Below are positions 9,165-18,108 of a DNA stretch of 64,000 nt, piece after piece. The DNA comes from Flavobacterium praedii (GTDB taxonomy: Bacteria; Bacteroidota; Bacteroidia; Flavobacteriales; Flavobacteriaceae), in the NCBI RefSeq assembly GCF_026810365.1, contig NZ_CP113948.1, positions 696,001 to 760,000 on the forward strand. The letters run 5' to 3'. The first letter of the stretch is position 1; each line of letters begins with the position of its first letter. The notes under the pieces were generated by a model, which did no database searches, had not been told where the DNA came from, and was given only the letters and a program-made list of their open reading frames with translations. Made by a program: the position numbers and the translations under genes.

Positions 9165-10355
9165 ATGATTATAGAACCAAGAATGAGAGGATTTATTTGT
9201 TTGACAGCCCAGCCTAAAGGATGTGAACAAAGTGTTAAAAATCAAATTGAATACGTAAAATCAAAAGGACCAATTGCAGGAGCTAAAAAAGTATTGGTTA
9301 TTGGGGCTTCAACAGGTTTTGGTTTGGCTTCAAGAATAACAAGTGCTTTTGGTTCGGATGCTGCTACAATTGGAGTGTTTTTTGAAAAAGAGCCTGCTGA
9401 AGGTAAAACAGCTTCACCAGGTTGGTACAATTCTGCAGCTTTTGAAAAGGAAGCTCATAAAGCGGGTTTGTATGCAAAAAGTATTAACGGTGATGCGTTT
9501 TCAAATGAAGTTAAAAGACAAACATTAGATCTTATCAAAGCTGATTTAGGACAAGTTGATTTAATTATATACAGTCTAGCTTCGCCTGTACGTTTAAATC
9601 CAAATACTGGAGTTTTGCACCGTTCGGTTTTGAAACCAATTGGAAGTACTTTTACCAATAAAACAGTTGATTTTCATACAGGAAAGGTTTCAGAAATTTC
9701 TATAGAACCTTGTGATGATGAGGATATTGCTAATACAGTGGCAGTAATGGGAGGTGAAGATTGGGCGATGTGGATTGAAGCTTTGAAAGCAGAGAATCTA
9801 TTAGCACCGGGTGCTACAACAATTGCGTATTCTTATATTGGACCATCATTAACAGAGGCCGTTTATAGAAAAGGTACTATTGGTCGTGCAAAAGATCATC
9901 TTGAAGCTACTGCATTTACTATTTCAGATAGTTTAGCAGATATTAATGGTAAAGCTTACGTTTCGGTAAACAAAGCTTTGGTGACTCAAGCTAGTTCCGC
10001 TATTCCGGTTATTCCGTTATATATTTCTTTATTATATAAAATAATGAAAGAAAAAGGAATTCATGAGGGATGTATTGAGCAAATTCAACGCTTGTATCAG
10101 CAAAGATTATACACGGGAGAGCCTATGATTACAGATGAAAAAGGTAGAATCCGTGTTGATGATTGGGAAATGCGTGAGGATGTTCAAGCTCAAATTGCTA
10201 AATTATGGTCGGAAGCTACTACCGAAAATCTTGCGGAATTAGGAGATTTAGAAGGTTACAGAAAGGATTTTAATAATCTATTTGGTTTTGGATTTGAAGG
10301 TGTAGATTACAAAGCAGACACCGATGAGGTGGTTGCTATTCCAAGTATTGGATAA
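9165..10355 (+). CDS. fabV: Trans-2-enoyl-ACP/CoA reductase, FabV type
   Basis: A 396-aa NADH-dependent enoyl reductase that reduces the trans-2 double bond in the last step of each fatty-acid elongation cycle. The start MIIEPRMRGFICLTAQPKGC and the Rossmann motif VIGASTGFGLASR are typical of FabV. The catalytic Tyr-x8-Lys pair is in VYRKGTIGRAK near residue 234, and DDWEMREDVQ near the C-terminus is also conserved. FabV enzymes are characteristically insensitive to triclosan. It has its own promoter and a strong terminator (10383-10432), and is followed by a second, FabI-type reductase. Confidence 0.95.
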   Translation: MIIEPRMRGFICLTAQPKGCEQSVKNQIEYVKSKGPIAGAKKVLVIGASTGFGLASRITSAFGSDAATIGVFFEKEPAEGKTASPGWYNSAAFEKEAHKAGLYAKSINGDAFSNEVKRQTLDLIKADLGQVDLIIYSLASPVRLNPNTGVLHRSVLKPIGSTFTNKTVDFHTGKVSEISIEPCDDEDIANTVAVMGGEDWAMWIEALKAENLLAPGATTIAYSYIGPSLTEAVYRKGTIGRAKDHLEATAFTISDSLADINGKAYVSVNKALVTQASSAIPVIPLYISLLYKIMKEKGIHEGCIEQIQRLYQQRLYTGEPMITDEKGRIRVDDWEMREDVQAQIAKLWSEATTENLAELGDLEGYRKDFNNLFGFGFEGVDYKADTDEVVAIPSIG

Positions 10356-10382
10356 TTAGAAATCATTACTATATATAACATT

Positions 10383-10432
10383 AACACCTTATTACTTGAT
10401 GGTTTAAAATCAAGAAAATAAGGTGTTTTTTT
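10383..10432 (+). terminator. Rho-independent terminator after fabV
   Basis: AACACCTTATT pairs with AATAAGGTGTT across a loop, followed by a run of T. It separates fabV from the fabI-like gene, so the latter needs another start. Confidence 0.75.
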
Positions 10433-10459
10433 GTAATTAAATTTTAAAAAAAATAATTT

Positions 10460-11266
10460 ATGTATAATTTACTAAAAGGAAAAAGAGGAATTATTTTTGG
10501 AGCTTTGGACGAAAATTCCATAGCATGGAAAACCGCAGAGCGCATTCATGAAGAAGGAGGAAGCTTTGTTTTGACAAATGCACCAGCAGCAATGCGATTG
10601 GGGAATATAGAAACATTAGCGCAAAAAATAGGATGCCAAATTATTCCAGCTGATGCCACTTCGGTTGCAGATTTAGAAGTTTTGGTAGATAAAACGGTCG
10701 AAATTCTTGGAGGTAAAATTGATTTTGTTTTGCATTCTATCGGTATGTCGGTAAATGTTCGTAAAGGGAATCATTATACGAATCAGAATTATGAATTTAC
10801 TGAAAAAGGCTGGAATGTTTCTGCTGTTTCTTTTCATAAATTGATGCAAGTGTTATATAAAAAAGACGCCATGAATGAGTGGGGTAGTATTATTGCGTTG
10901 TCTTATATGGCTGCGCAACGTGTTTTTCCGGATTATAACGATATGGCTGATAATAAGGCGTATTTGGAATCTATTGCGCGTAGTTTTGGGTATTTTTTTG
11001 GAAGGGACAAAAAAGTGAGAGTCAATACTATTTCGCAATCTCCGACAGCCACTAGAGCTGGGCAAGGTGTAAAGGGCTTTGGTGGTTTTATTGCTTTTGC
11101 GGATAAAATGTCACCTTTGGGTAATGCAACAGCTGCGGAATGTGCGGATTATATAGTTGTTATGTTCTCTGATTTGACTCGAAAAGTGACTTTGCAAAAT
11201 TTATTGCATGATGGTGGTTTTTCAAATATGGGTGTAAGTCAAGAAGTAATGGAAATGTTTGAATAA
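10460..11266 (+). CDS. fabI: Enoyl-ACP reductase, FabI type
   Basis: A 268-aa short-chain dehydrogenase-like protein. The N-terminus (LLKGKRGIIFGALDENSIAW) is the FabI version of the nucleotide-binding loop. The catalytic pair Tyr-x6-Lys is Y159/K166 in DYNDMADNK, followed by VRVNTISQSPTATRAGQG, equivalent to the FabI substrate loop region. The C-terminus LLHDGGFSNMG also fits. It catalyses the same reaction as the FabV gene just upstream but is structurally distinct and usually triclosan-sensitive. Having both side by side suggests backup or conditional use. It starts 27 bp beyond the fabV terminator. Confidence 0.9.
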   Translation: MYNLLKGKRGIIFGALDENSIAWKTAERIHEEGGSFVLTNAPAAMRLGNIETLAQKIGCQIIPADATSVADLEVLVDKTVEILGGKIDFVLHSIGMSVNVRKGNHYTNQNYEFTEKGWNVSAVSFHKLMQVLYKKDAMNEWGSIIALSYMAAQRVFPDYNDMADNKAYLESIARSFGYFFGRDKKVRVNTISQSPTATRAGQGVKGFGGFIAFADKMSPLGNATAAECADYIVVMFSDLTRKVTLQNLLHDGGFSNMGVSQEVMEMFE

Positions 11267-11307
11267 ATAGATTAGTCTCTTGTTTTAATAAACCATCATT
11301 TATTAAT

Positions 11308-11340
11308 TTGATGTTTTTTTGTATTTAAAGATTAACTTTG
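11308..11340 (+). promoter_or_regulatory. Promoter for the glycosyltransferase-coaE unit
   Basis: TTG at 11308-11310 and TAACTTTG at 11333-11340, spacer 22 bp. Leader to the ATG at 11385 would be about 40 nt. Confidence 0.5.
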
Positions 11341-11384
11341 CAAAATTAAATTTAAGAATAAAATTATAATAACTCAATACTATT

Positions 11385-12383
11385 ATGTTGTTTTCATTAA
11401 TCATTCCCGTTTATAATCGTCCTGATGAAGTTGATGAATTATTAGAAAGTTTAGCGCAATCTACCTACCAAGATATTTTTGAAATTGTACTTGTCGAAGA
11501 TGGGTCCACAATTCGATGTCAAGATGTGGCTCAAAAATATGGAGACAGATTGGATATTTCCTATTATTACAAAGAAAATTCGGGTCCTGGAGATTCCAGA
11601 AATTATGGTATGCATAAAGCTCGAGGCGATTATTATATTATTTTTGATTCGGATTGTATAATTCCAAGTGACTATTTAAATGAAGTAGAAAAGGCATTGA
11701 AAGAGAATTATGTAGATTGTTTTGGAGGTCCAGATAAAGCAATGGATAGTTTTTCAGATATTCAAAAAGCTATTAATTTTGCAATGACCTCTTTTCTTAC
11801 TACAGGAGGAATACGTGGAGGTTCTGAAAAAATAGGTAAATTTCAACCTCGTAGTTTTAATATGGGATTGTCTCGAAAAGCATTTCTAGCTTCACGAGGG
11901 TTTGGTGATATTCATCCTGGAGAAGATCCTGATTTATCTATACGTTTGTGGGAATTAGGCTTCGAGACACGACTATTTGAAAAAGCCTTCGTATATCATA
12001 AAAGAAGAATAGACTGGGAAAAATTTTCCTTGCAAGTATATAAATTTGGTAAAGCAAGGCCAATACTCAATAGTTGGTATCCAAAATATAACAAATTGAC
12101 ATTTTTCTTCCCAACTTTTTTTATTATAGGATTTTTTGTATCTTTAGTGATGTTGGTTTTTAATCAAGATATTCTGCTTAAATTTTATTTTTGCTATTTT
12201 TTGGCACTGTTTTTGTTGTCTACAATACAGAATAAAAGTATTAAAATTGGATACTTGTCAATTATTGCTGTTTGGAAACAGTTTTATGGGTATGGAATGG
12301 GATTTCTAAAATCGTATATTAAAGTTATTTTGTTAAAAGAAGATCCTAAAAAAGCTTTTCCTGAATTGTTTTTTAAATTATAA
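11385..12383 (+). CDS. Family 2 glycosyltransferase, membrane-anchored
   Basis: A 332-aa GT-A fold transferase. The N-terminal domain has FSLIIPVYNRPDEVDELL, the VEDGST nucleotide-sugar motif and a DSDC (DxD-like) metal site, then GPDKAM and the acceptor-side motif HPGEDPDLSIRLWELG (ED and a Trp). Two hydrophobic helices near residues 240-262 and 268-285 anchor the C-terminus to the inner membrane. This is the layout of enzymes that add sugars to cell-surface polysaccharide or lipid carriers; the actual sugar and acceptor cannot be read from sequence. It is followed by coaE with a 1-bp gap, so the two are translationally linked. Confidence 0.85.
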   Translation: MLFSLIIPVYNRPDEVDELLESLAQSTYQDIFEIVLVEDGSTIRCQDVAQKYGDRLDISYYYKENSGPGDSRNYGMHKARGDYYIIFDSDCIIPSDYLNEVEKALKENYVDCFGGPDKAMDSFSDIQKAINFAMTSFLTTGGIRGGSEKIGKFQPRSFNMGLSRKAFLASRGFGDIHPGEDPDLSIRLWELGFETRLFEKAFVYHKRRIDWEKFSLQVYKFGKARPILNSWYPKYNKLTFFFPTFFIIGFFVSLVMLVFNQDILLKFYFCYFLALFLLSTIQNKSIKIGYLSIIAVWKQFYGYGMGFLKSYIKVILLKEDPKKAFPELFFKL

Positions 12384-12384
12384 T

Positions 12385-12981
12385 ATGACTAAAATAATTG
12401 GTTTAACTGGAGGAATTGGAAGTGGTAAAACTACTGTTGCCAAGGAGTTTTCTTCCTTTGATATACCAGTTTATATAACAGATCAGGAAGCAAAAAACTT
12501 AATGCAGACTGATCTTGTTTTGGGTCAGATTAGAGAAGTTTTTAGTGATGCTGTATTTGAAAATGGACTATTGCAGAGAGACAAACTTTCCGAAATTGTT
12601 TTTAATGATCCAATTAAGTTGAAACAACTTAATAATATAGTTCATCCCGCCGTTAATAAACATTTTAAAAAATGGCTTCAAGAGCATCAAAATTATCCTT
12701 TCGTAATTTATGAAAGCGCAATTTTATTTGAAAGTGGGAGTTATACATCATGTGATTATGTAATTAATGTGGTTGCACCTCTTGAAATGAGAATTAAAAG
12801 AGTGATGGAAAGAGATAATACCACTAGGGAAAAAGTATTGGAAAGGATAAAAAATCAATGGAATGATGAGGAAAAATCATCAAAAAGCGATTTTATTATC
12901 GATAATAGTACCGCAAAGGGGCGAAAGTTAGAGATTGTTAAAATTCTTAAAATTTTAGGAATTAATCAAATCATATCTTAA
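12385..12981 (+). CDS. coaE: Dephospho-CoA kinase
   Basis: A 198-aa P-loop kinase that phosphorylates dephospho-CoA, the final step of coenzyme A synthesis. The P-loop GGIGSGKTT is at 9-17, followed by the conserved VYITDQEAKNLM (equivalent to the D-x-A/E substrate motif). The lid region IVHPAVNKHFKKW and YESAILFESG are family landmarks, as is the late VMERDNTTREKVLERI segment. Length is normal. It starts 1 bp after the glycosyltransferase stop; the kinase-regulator pair downstream has a separate promoter. Confidence 0.93.
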   Translation: MTKIIGLTGGIGSGKTTVAKEFSSFDIPVYITDQEAKNLMQTDLVLGQIREVFSDAVFENGLLQRDKLSEIVFNDPIKLKQLNNIVHPAVNKHFKKWLQEHQNYPFVIYESAILFESGSYTSCDYVINVVAPLEMRIKRVMERDNTTREKVLERIKNQWNDEEKSSKSDFIIDNSTAKGRKLEIVKILKILGINQIIS

Positions 12982-13003
12982 ATGTTAATCTTTGGTTAAT
13001 ACA

Positions 13004-13035
13004 TTGTTTAATATATTGTTAAAATACTAATTTTG
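13004..13035 (+). promoter_or_regulatory. Promoter for the two-component system, near-leaderless
   Basis: TTG at 13004-13006 and TAATTTTG at 13028-13035 (21-bp spacer). The ATG at 13041 is only 5 bp beyond the -7 element, so the transcript would begin at or almost at the start codon. Confidence 0.55.
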
Positions 13036-13040
13036 CTTAA

Positions 13041-14624
13041 ATGAATAAGTTATTTTTTAGAATACTAGTCTTGTTAATGAGTTTGTCCTTGATTGGGATT
13101 ATTCTTGTTCAAGTATATTGGTTCAATAATTCGTTTAAAAACAATGATGAGCAATTTAAATTTCATGTAAAACAAGTAATAGGTAACGTTGCAAATAAAT
13201 TACAAAGCAGAGAAGCGTATAGTTTTTATGATAAATACAATCATTACAAAGATAGTACCGGTAAAATACCAAAAAGAGATGATTTGTTGGAGTTTTATTA
13301 TGTTCAAAAGAATCCGAAGACCAATAAGACAATTATTTATTCTAACAGTATAATTTCTGAAGATTTTAAAATATCAGCTGGTTTATTTGATAAGAAATTT
13401 GACACTGAAAGTTTTAAAAACTTTAATTCAAAACGAGTAACAGAAGTTTATAACAATAATAAATTAGATAATTCAGGATTACAGCAGAGTTTAATTCCGG
13501 ATATTAAAATCGAAAAATCTGGAAATTTAGATGTGCTCGATAATGCACAATTTGAAATCTTCTTTAAAGATATTGCCTCAGCAATGCCGCTTGAGGAGAG
13601 AATTTCAAAAGAAGTCTTAAGAGAAATTATTAAGAAAGAATTAGAAGAATATGGTGTTAAAACAAAATTTGAATTTGGTATTTACAGTAATGGAATAGCA
13701 ACTAAAATACAATCGGATGATTTTAAATATGATAAAGATGCTACCTATTCTATTCCTGTTTTTACTGATAATGAAGGAAATGAAAAGTATAAATTATTGG
13801 TTACTTTTCCTCATAAGAAGAAGTTTTTGTTATCTGAATTAGTTAGTATTACTATTTTATCTATAATTTTTACTTTAATAATAATTATTGCCTATACAAG
13901 TGCTTTAAATCAGTTAATACGTCAGAGGCAGATTTCCGAAATTAAAACGGATTTCATTAATAACATGACGCATGAATTTAAAACACCGATTGCTACCATA
14001 AATCTTGCTTTGGATGCTATTAAGAATCCAAAAATTATTGATGACAAAGAAAAGGTTTTAAAGTATCTAGAAATGATTCGGGATGAAAATAAACGAATGC
14101 ATGCGCAAGTTGAAAATGTGTTAAGGATATCAAAATTAGAGAAAAAAGAATTAAATATTATAAAAGAATCTACTGATATTGAAGAAATTATAAATGATGC
14201 CATTGAGCATGTTAGTTTAATTCTTGAAGATAGGGAAGGAAGTATTAGCACACATTTTGGAGCAATTAGAAAAACAGTTTTGCTTAATGACGTTCATTTT
14301 ACAAATGTAATCGTTAATATTTTTGAAAATGCTATAAAATATACACCGGGTATTCCTAAAATCGATGTTTATACTGAGAATATTAAGGACATGGTTCTTG
14401 TAAAAATTAAGGATAATGGTGTTGGTATGAGTAAAATTGCTCAAAAAAGGATTTTTGAAAAATTTTACAGAGAGCATACTGGAGATATACATAACGTAAA
14501 AGGCCATGGATTAGGTCTTGCTTATGTGAAAAGAATTGTTGACGACCATAATGGTCAAGTATATGTTGAAAGTGAAAAGGGAAAGGGAAGTACCTTTATT
14601 ATAAAATTACCTTTAATAAATTAA
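13041..14624 (+). CDS. Sensor histidine kinase (RprX-like)
   Basis: A 527-aa inner-membrane kinase. One hydrophobic segment near 7-27 and another at about 264-288 frame a periplasmic sensor region of some 235 residues with no recognisable known domain. The HisKA site is NMTHEFKTPIATI with phospho-acceptor H311. The HATPase domain shows an N box (NIFENAIKYT, about 426), G1 (KIKDNGVGMS) and G2 (GHGLGLAYV). The response regulator follows after 3 bp. In Bacteroidota this type (called rprX in Bacteroides) is often envelope- or growth-related; the signal sensed here is unknown. Confidence 0.9.
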   Translation: MNKLFFRILVLLMSLSLIGIILVQVYWFNNSFKNNDEQFKFHVKQVIGNVANKLQSREAYSFYDKYNHYKDSTGKIPKRDDLLEFYYVQKNPKTNKTIIYSNSIISEDFKISAGLFDKKFDTESFKNFNSKRVTEVYNNNKLDNSGLQQSLIPDIKIEKSGNLDVLDNAQFEIFFKDIASAMPLEERISKEVLREIIKKELEEYGVKTKFEFGIYSNGIATKIQSDDFKYDKDATYSIPVFTDNEGNEKYKLLVTFPHKKKFLLSELVSITILSIIFTLIIIIAYTSALNQLIRQRQISEIKTDFINNMTHEFKTPIATINLALDAIKNPKIIDDKEKVLKYLEMIRDENKRMHAQVENVLRISKLEKKELNIIKESTDIEEIINDAIEHVSLILEDREGSISTHFGAIRKTVLLNDVHFTNVIVNIFENAIKYTPGIPKIDVYTENIKDMVLVKIKDNGVGMSKIAQKRIFEKFYREHTGDIHNVKGHGLGLAYVKRIVDDHNGQVYVESEKGKGSTFIIKLPLIN

Positions 14625-14627
14625 AGT

Positions 14628-15335
14628 ATGGAAAATACAAACAAAAAAATACTATTAGTAGAAGATGACCTTAATTTTGGTGCAGTTCTAAAAGACTATT
14701 TAATGCTAAATGATTTTGACGTTGTTTTAGCAAAAAATGGTATGGAAGGTTTTGAAAAGTTCAAAAAAGATTCCTATGATTTGTGTATTCTTGATGTAAT
14801 GATGCCTTATAAAGATGGGTATACTTTGGCAAAAGAAATTCGAGAAAAAAATAATGAAGTGCCAATTATTTTCCTTACTGCAAAATCTATGAAAGAGGAT
14901 GTTTTAAAAGGATACAAAGCTGGTGCAGATGATTATTTGAACAAACCATTTGATTCTGAAGTTTTATTAATGAAAATTAAAGCCATTATTCAAAGAAAAG
15001 CATCTGATGTAAAAGCGGAAGCAGTTCAATTTGAATTCAATATTGGTAAATTTCATTTAAATTCAAAACTTCGTTTCTTAACTTTTAATAATGAAGAGCC
15101 AATTAAGTTGTCTCCTAAAGAGAATGAGTTACTTAAAATGTTGATTCTTCATGAAAATGATTTAATGCCTAGAGAATTGGCACTAACAAAAATATGGAGA
15201 GATGATAACTATTTCACCTCTAGAAGTATGGATGTTTATATTGCCAAACTTAGAAAGTATTTGAAACAAGATGAGGATGTTGAAATATTAAACATACATG
15301 GAGAAGGATTTAGATTAGTTGTAAAATCTAAATAA
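14628..15335 (+). CDS. OmpR-family response regulator (RprY-like)
   Basis: A 235-aa two-domain transcription factor. The receiver domain has acidic pocket residues (LLVEDD), the phospho-acceptor D56 in CILDVMMP, and the conserved FLTAKS with its lysine. The C-terminal winged helix (about 135-232) ends with the typical RSMDVYIAKLRKYL and NIHGEGFRLV motifs. It is 3 bp behind its cognate kinase and ends at a bidirectional terminator shared with the convergent thioesterase gene. Targets cannot be read from the window. Confidence 0.93.
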   Translation: MENTNKKILLVEDDLNFGAVLKDYLMLNDFDVVLAKNGMEGFEKFKKDSYDLCILDVMMPYKDGYTLAKEIREKNNEVPIIFLTAKSMKEDVLKGYKAGADDYLNKPFDSEVLLMKIKAIIQRKASDVKAEAVQFEFNIGKFHLNSKLRFLTFNNEEPIKLSPKENELLKMLILHENDLMPRELALTKIWRDDNYFTSRSMDVYIAKLRKYLKQDEDVEILNIHGEGFRLVVKSK

Positions 15336-15356
15336 TTAATTCCATTTAAGACATAA

Positions 15357-15390
15357 TAAAAAGCTTCGATTAATTTCGAAGCTTTTTTTA
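15357..15390. terminator. Bidirectional terminator between response regulator and thioesterase
   Basis: AAGCTTCGA pairs with TCGAAGCTT with A-run on the left and T-run on the right, so it can end transcription from both sides. The thioesterase stop codon lies at its right edge. Confidence 0.7.
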
Positions 15391-16128
15391 TTTCCAATTG
15401 AGTTGTAAAGCAAAACATGTTTTGTCCTCTTTGGTAATGCTAAAAACAGCATTTGTATCGTTTAGACATTCGTGTAGAATCACTTTGTCTTTAAGGGAAA
15501 GTTCTTTTAAAAAATTCATTTCGAAACTTTTTACTTCTTGGTGAAATATTTTGTTTTCATCGATTAAATCCAAGCACCATTCTAAGTATTTTACATTATT
15601 GACATGATTTACGATATCCAAATCGGATAGGAAAACGGTTCTTTCAAATATTATTTCTTTTTCGTGAGTCAAATTTATTTTTGAAAATCCTATTTCTGTA
15701 GCTTTGTTTTCGGGAAATAATTCAAAATGTTGATGGGGTAGTGCCAAAGGTTCCGGTCTGCGGGCTTTAGTGTTGAAAACAGCCCAAAAAGTCTCCGATC
15801 CTACTATTTTTCTTCCGTTTACATACATTTCTAATGCTCTAACGGAACGAGAATTTTCTAATGAATTGATCCAAGTTTTTACCGTTACCACGTCTCTCCA
15901 TTTGGGAAGCTCTGAAATTTCTACACGCATTCTACTTAAAACCCAAGCTTGGTTGAATTCTTGCATATCGGTAAAACTGATGCCGCCAACTTCGGAATGA
16001 GCAGCAGCTGTTAATTGCAAAAGGTTACATAAATCGGTATATTTTAAATACCCATTTGGTGTGCATTGGGTAAAATTGATTTCCCAGTCTTTGCTTAAAA
16101 CGGAAGTAAAATTTGGACTTATTGGCAT
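15388..16128 (-). CDS. Acyl-ACP thioesterase
   Basis: A 246-aa double hotdog protein of the plant FatA/FatB-like and bacterial acyl-ACP thioesterase family. The first hotdog includes YTDLCNLLQLTAAAHSE and WVLSRMRVEI; the second contains DLDIVNHVNNVKYLEWCLD, where the Asp-x-x-x-His-x-x-Asn-x-x-x-Tyr pattern holds the catalytic residues. It releases free fatty acids from acyl-ACP and may set membrane or lipoprotein acyl chain length. The start ATG gives the normal family length. Upstream is a heptamer repeat that also holds the miaA stop codon. Confidence 0.88.
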   Translation of the reverse strand: MPISPNFTSVLSKDWEINFTQCTPNGYLKYTDLCNLLQLTAAAHSEVGGISFTDMQEFNQAWVLSRMRVEISELPKWRDVVTVKTWINSLENSRSVRALEMYVNGRKIVGSETFWAVFNTKARRPEPLALPHQHFELFPENKATEIGFSKINLTHEKEIIFERTVFLSDLDIVNHVNNVKYLEWCLDLIDENKIFHQEVKSFEMNFLKELSLKDKVILHECLNDTNAVFSITKEDKTCFALQLNWK

Positions 16129-16134
16129 ATAAAT

Positions 16135-16180
16135 AATTATGAATTATGAATTATGAATTATGAATTATGAATTATGAATT
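16135..16180. repeat. Heptamer tandem repeat (GAATTAT)n
   Basis: A partial unit, five full GAATTAT units and a final partial unit, unbroken. It contains the last codons and stop of miaA, so a change in copy number would alter the miaA C-terminus and the gap to the thioesterase start. Confidence 0.9.
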
Positions 16181-17091
16181 TGGTCATTAATATAACTAAT
16201 GATTTTTTTTCTATCAGCTAAATAATCATACCATTTGGTGTTTTCTTTTCGTTTGAACCAAGTGAGTTGACGTTTTGAAAATCGGCGGGTGTTTTTTTTG
16301 ATTTCTTCTATAGCAAAATCTAATGTAAAATCGCCATCAAAATAGCTGAATAATTCTCGATATCCGACTGTTTGCAGGGCATTTAGTTCTTTGTTCGAGT
16401 ATAGAGCTTCAGCTTCGGCCAAGAGTCCTTGATTGAGCATAATGTCAACTCGCTGGTTTATTCTTTCGTAAATTACAGTTCTATCGGCTTCAAGGCCAAT
16501 GATAATTGGTGTAAAATTACGATTGTTTTTCTTTTGATTTAAAAAAGAAGAATATGGTTTTCCGGTTCCGAGGCAAACTTCTACAAAACGCATCATGCGT
16601 TGCGGGTTTTGCAGTGTTTGTGGGTTTTCGGAAGTGATTTTTTGGAAATAAAAAGGATCTAGAGTTTCTAATTGATTTTGAAGGTATTCGATTCCTAGTT
16701 TTTCATAATTTGAATTAACATTTTCTCGGATTGAAGGGTCTATGGGAGGGAATTCGTCGAAGCCTTTTAATATGGCATCTACATATAGTCCCGAACCTCC
16801 TACTAGTATGGCATAATCATTGGTTTGGAATAATTCTTCGATTTTTGTCAGCGCTTCTTTCTCGAAATCCCCTACAGTATAATTATCAAAAATAGATTTG
16901 TTTTGAATGAAGTGGTGTGATGCTGATGCCAATTCTTCTTTGTTTGGCACAGCTGTTCCGATAGTCATTTCCTTGAAAAACTGTCGGCTGTCACAGGAAA
17001 TGATTTCACAATTAAAGTGATTGGCCAAGTCGATGCTCAGGGCTGTTTTTCCTATGGCTGTTGGTCCGACAATGGTGATTAAATATTTCAT
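16165..17091 (-). CDS. miaA: tRNA dimethylallyltransferase
   Basis: A 308-aa enzyme that adds a dimethylallyl group to A37 of tRNAs reading UNN codons. The P-loop is GPTAIGKT (9-16), followed by ISCDSRQFFKEMTIGTA with the catalytic Asp, then GGSGLYVDAILKGFDEFP, and the C-terminal LQTVGYRELF and QLTWFKR. Length is typical. The gene starts in a 151-bp gap below the channel gene. Odd feature: the final codons (IHNS and stop) lie in a GAATTAT heptamer repeat, so the C-terminal tail probably differs among strains without touching the core enzyme. Confidence 0.95.
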   Translation of the reverse strand: MKYLITIVGPTAIGKTALSIDLANHFNCEIISCDSRQFFKEMTIGTAVPNKEELASASHHFIQNKSIFDNYTVGDFEKEALTKIEELFQTNDYAILVGGSGLYVDAILKGFDEFPPIDPSIRENVNSNYEKLGIEYLQNQLETLDPFYFQKITSENPQTLQNPQRMMRFVEVCLGTGKPYSSFLNQKKNNRNFTPIIIGLEADRTVIYERINQRVDIMLNQGLLAEAEALYSNKELNALQTVGYRELFSYFDGDFTLDFAIEEIKKNTRRFSKRQLTWFKRKENTKWYDYLADRKKIISYINDQIHNS

Positions 17092-17242
17092 GTTCTTTTT
17101 TTAGCCCAGATGGAAACGAAAACCCCGGAATTATTCTAGTTTGTTTTTCTTGGTATAAAAGAGCGACTGGAAGAAGCTCCTTTTATGCCTTAGAAAAACT
17201 ACTGGAATAATGAGGAGTTGTAGAGTACAGCTGGATTAGCTA

Positions 17243-18088
17243 CTAATTGTCATTTAGGTTGTTACCGCATTGATAACAAAATTTTGCTTCTTTGTTTAGA
17301 GTAAACGTACCACATTTTGTACATGTAGTTTTGATACTATCTATATTTGTGTCTTGATTTGTATTTCTTTTTGCGAATTCGGAAGTTACAATTCCAGTAG
17401 GAACGGCGATGATTCCATACCCTAATATCATTACTAATGCTGCCAAAAATTGACCGAGAGGCGTTTGGGGGGATATGTCACCATAGCCAACGGTTGTTAA
17501 TGTTACAATAGTCCAGTAAATACTCATAGGGATACTTGTAAAGCCACTTTCTTTACTTTCGACAATGTACATTATTGATCCGATGATGATTGTACTAATG
17601 AGTACGAAATAAATAAAAACAGTAATTTTTCCTCTGCTGGCATTCAGCGCCTCTTTCATGTGAATGGATTGGCTGGTAAATTTTGGATGGTTGAGGATTT
17701 TGAACAACCGTAATAAACGCAAGGCTCTTATTACAGATAAAATTCTTGTTCCAGGAAAAAAGAGCGATACATACATTGGTAATGTAGCAATTAAATCTAT
17801 TAGACCATAAAAACTAAAGATGTATTTTAAAGGTTTGTCAATGGAAATGATTCGTAAGATGTATTCTAAAGTAAAGAAGATGGTAATGATCCATTCTGCA
17901 AAGACAAGCTGGTTGTGGTATTTAGTGTCAAATCCTTGTACGGTTTCCATCATAACCAGAAACACACTCAAAAGAATGAGTCCCAAAAGAATCAAATCAA
18001 ATAATCTACCTGCTTTTGTATTGGTGCCGTAGATTATAATTTGAGTTTTTTGTCTAAAAACTTCATATTTTGACTTCGTTTTTTTCAA
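17243..18088 (-). CDS. Voltage-gated-type potassium channel with C-terminal zinc ribbon
   Basis: A 281-aa six-helix ion channel. After a basic N-terminus come S1-S3, an S4-like helix with repeated arginines (ILSVIRALRLLRLFKIL), S5, the pore loop with TLTTVGYGDISP (selectivity filter TVGYGD near 197-202) and S6 with a Gly hinge. The C-terminus ends in two CxxC pairs (CTKCG, CYQCG) that form a short zinc ribbon, a feature often found in flavobacterial members of this family. It most likely conducts K+ across the inner membrane. It overlaps neither neighbour, but only 9 bp separate it from the exonuclease stop. Confidence 0.88.
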   Translation of the reverse strand: MKKTKSKYEVFRQKTQIIIYGTNTKAGRLFDLILLGLILLSVFLVMMETVQGFDTKYHNQLVFAEWIITIFFTLEYILRIISIDKPLKYIFSFYGLIDLIATLPMYVSLFFPGTRILSVIRALRLLRLFKILNHPKFTSQSIHMKEALNASRGKITVFIYFVLISTIIIGSIMYIVESKESGFTSIPMSIYWTIVTLTTVGYGDISPQTPLGQFLAALVMILGYGIIAVPTGIVTSEFAKRNTNQDTNIDSIKTTCTKCGTFTLNKEAKFCYQCGNNLNDN

Positions 18089-18090
18089 TT

Positions 18091-18108
18091 TTAAAAATTA
18101 AAAATTAA
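18091..18108. repeat. Short heptamer repeat (TTAAAAA)
   Basis: TTAAAAA occurs twice followed by TTAATGA, spanning the stop of the exonuclease gene. Same unit length as the other heptamer arrays, but only two to three units. Confidence 0.45.
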
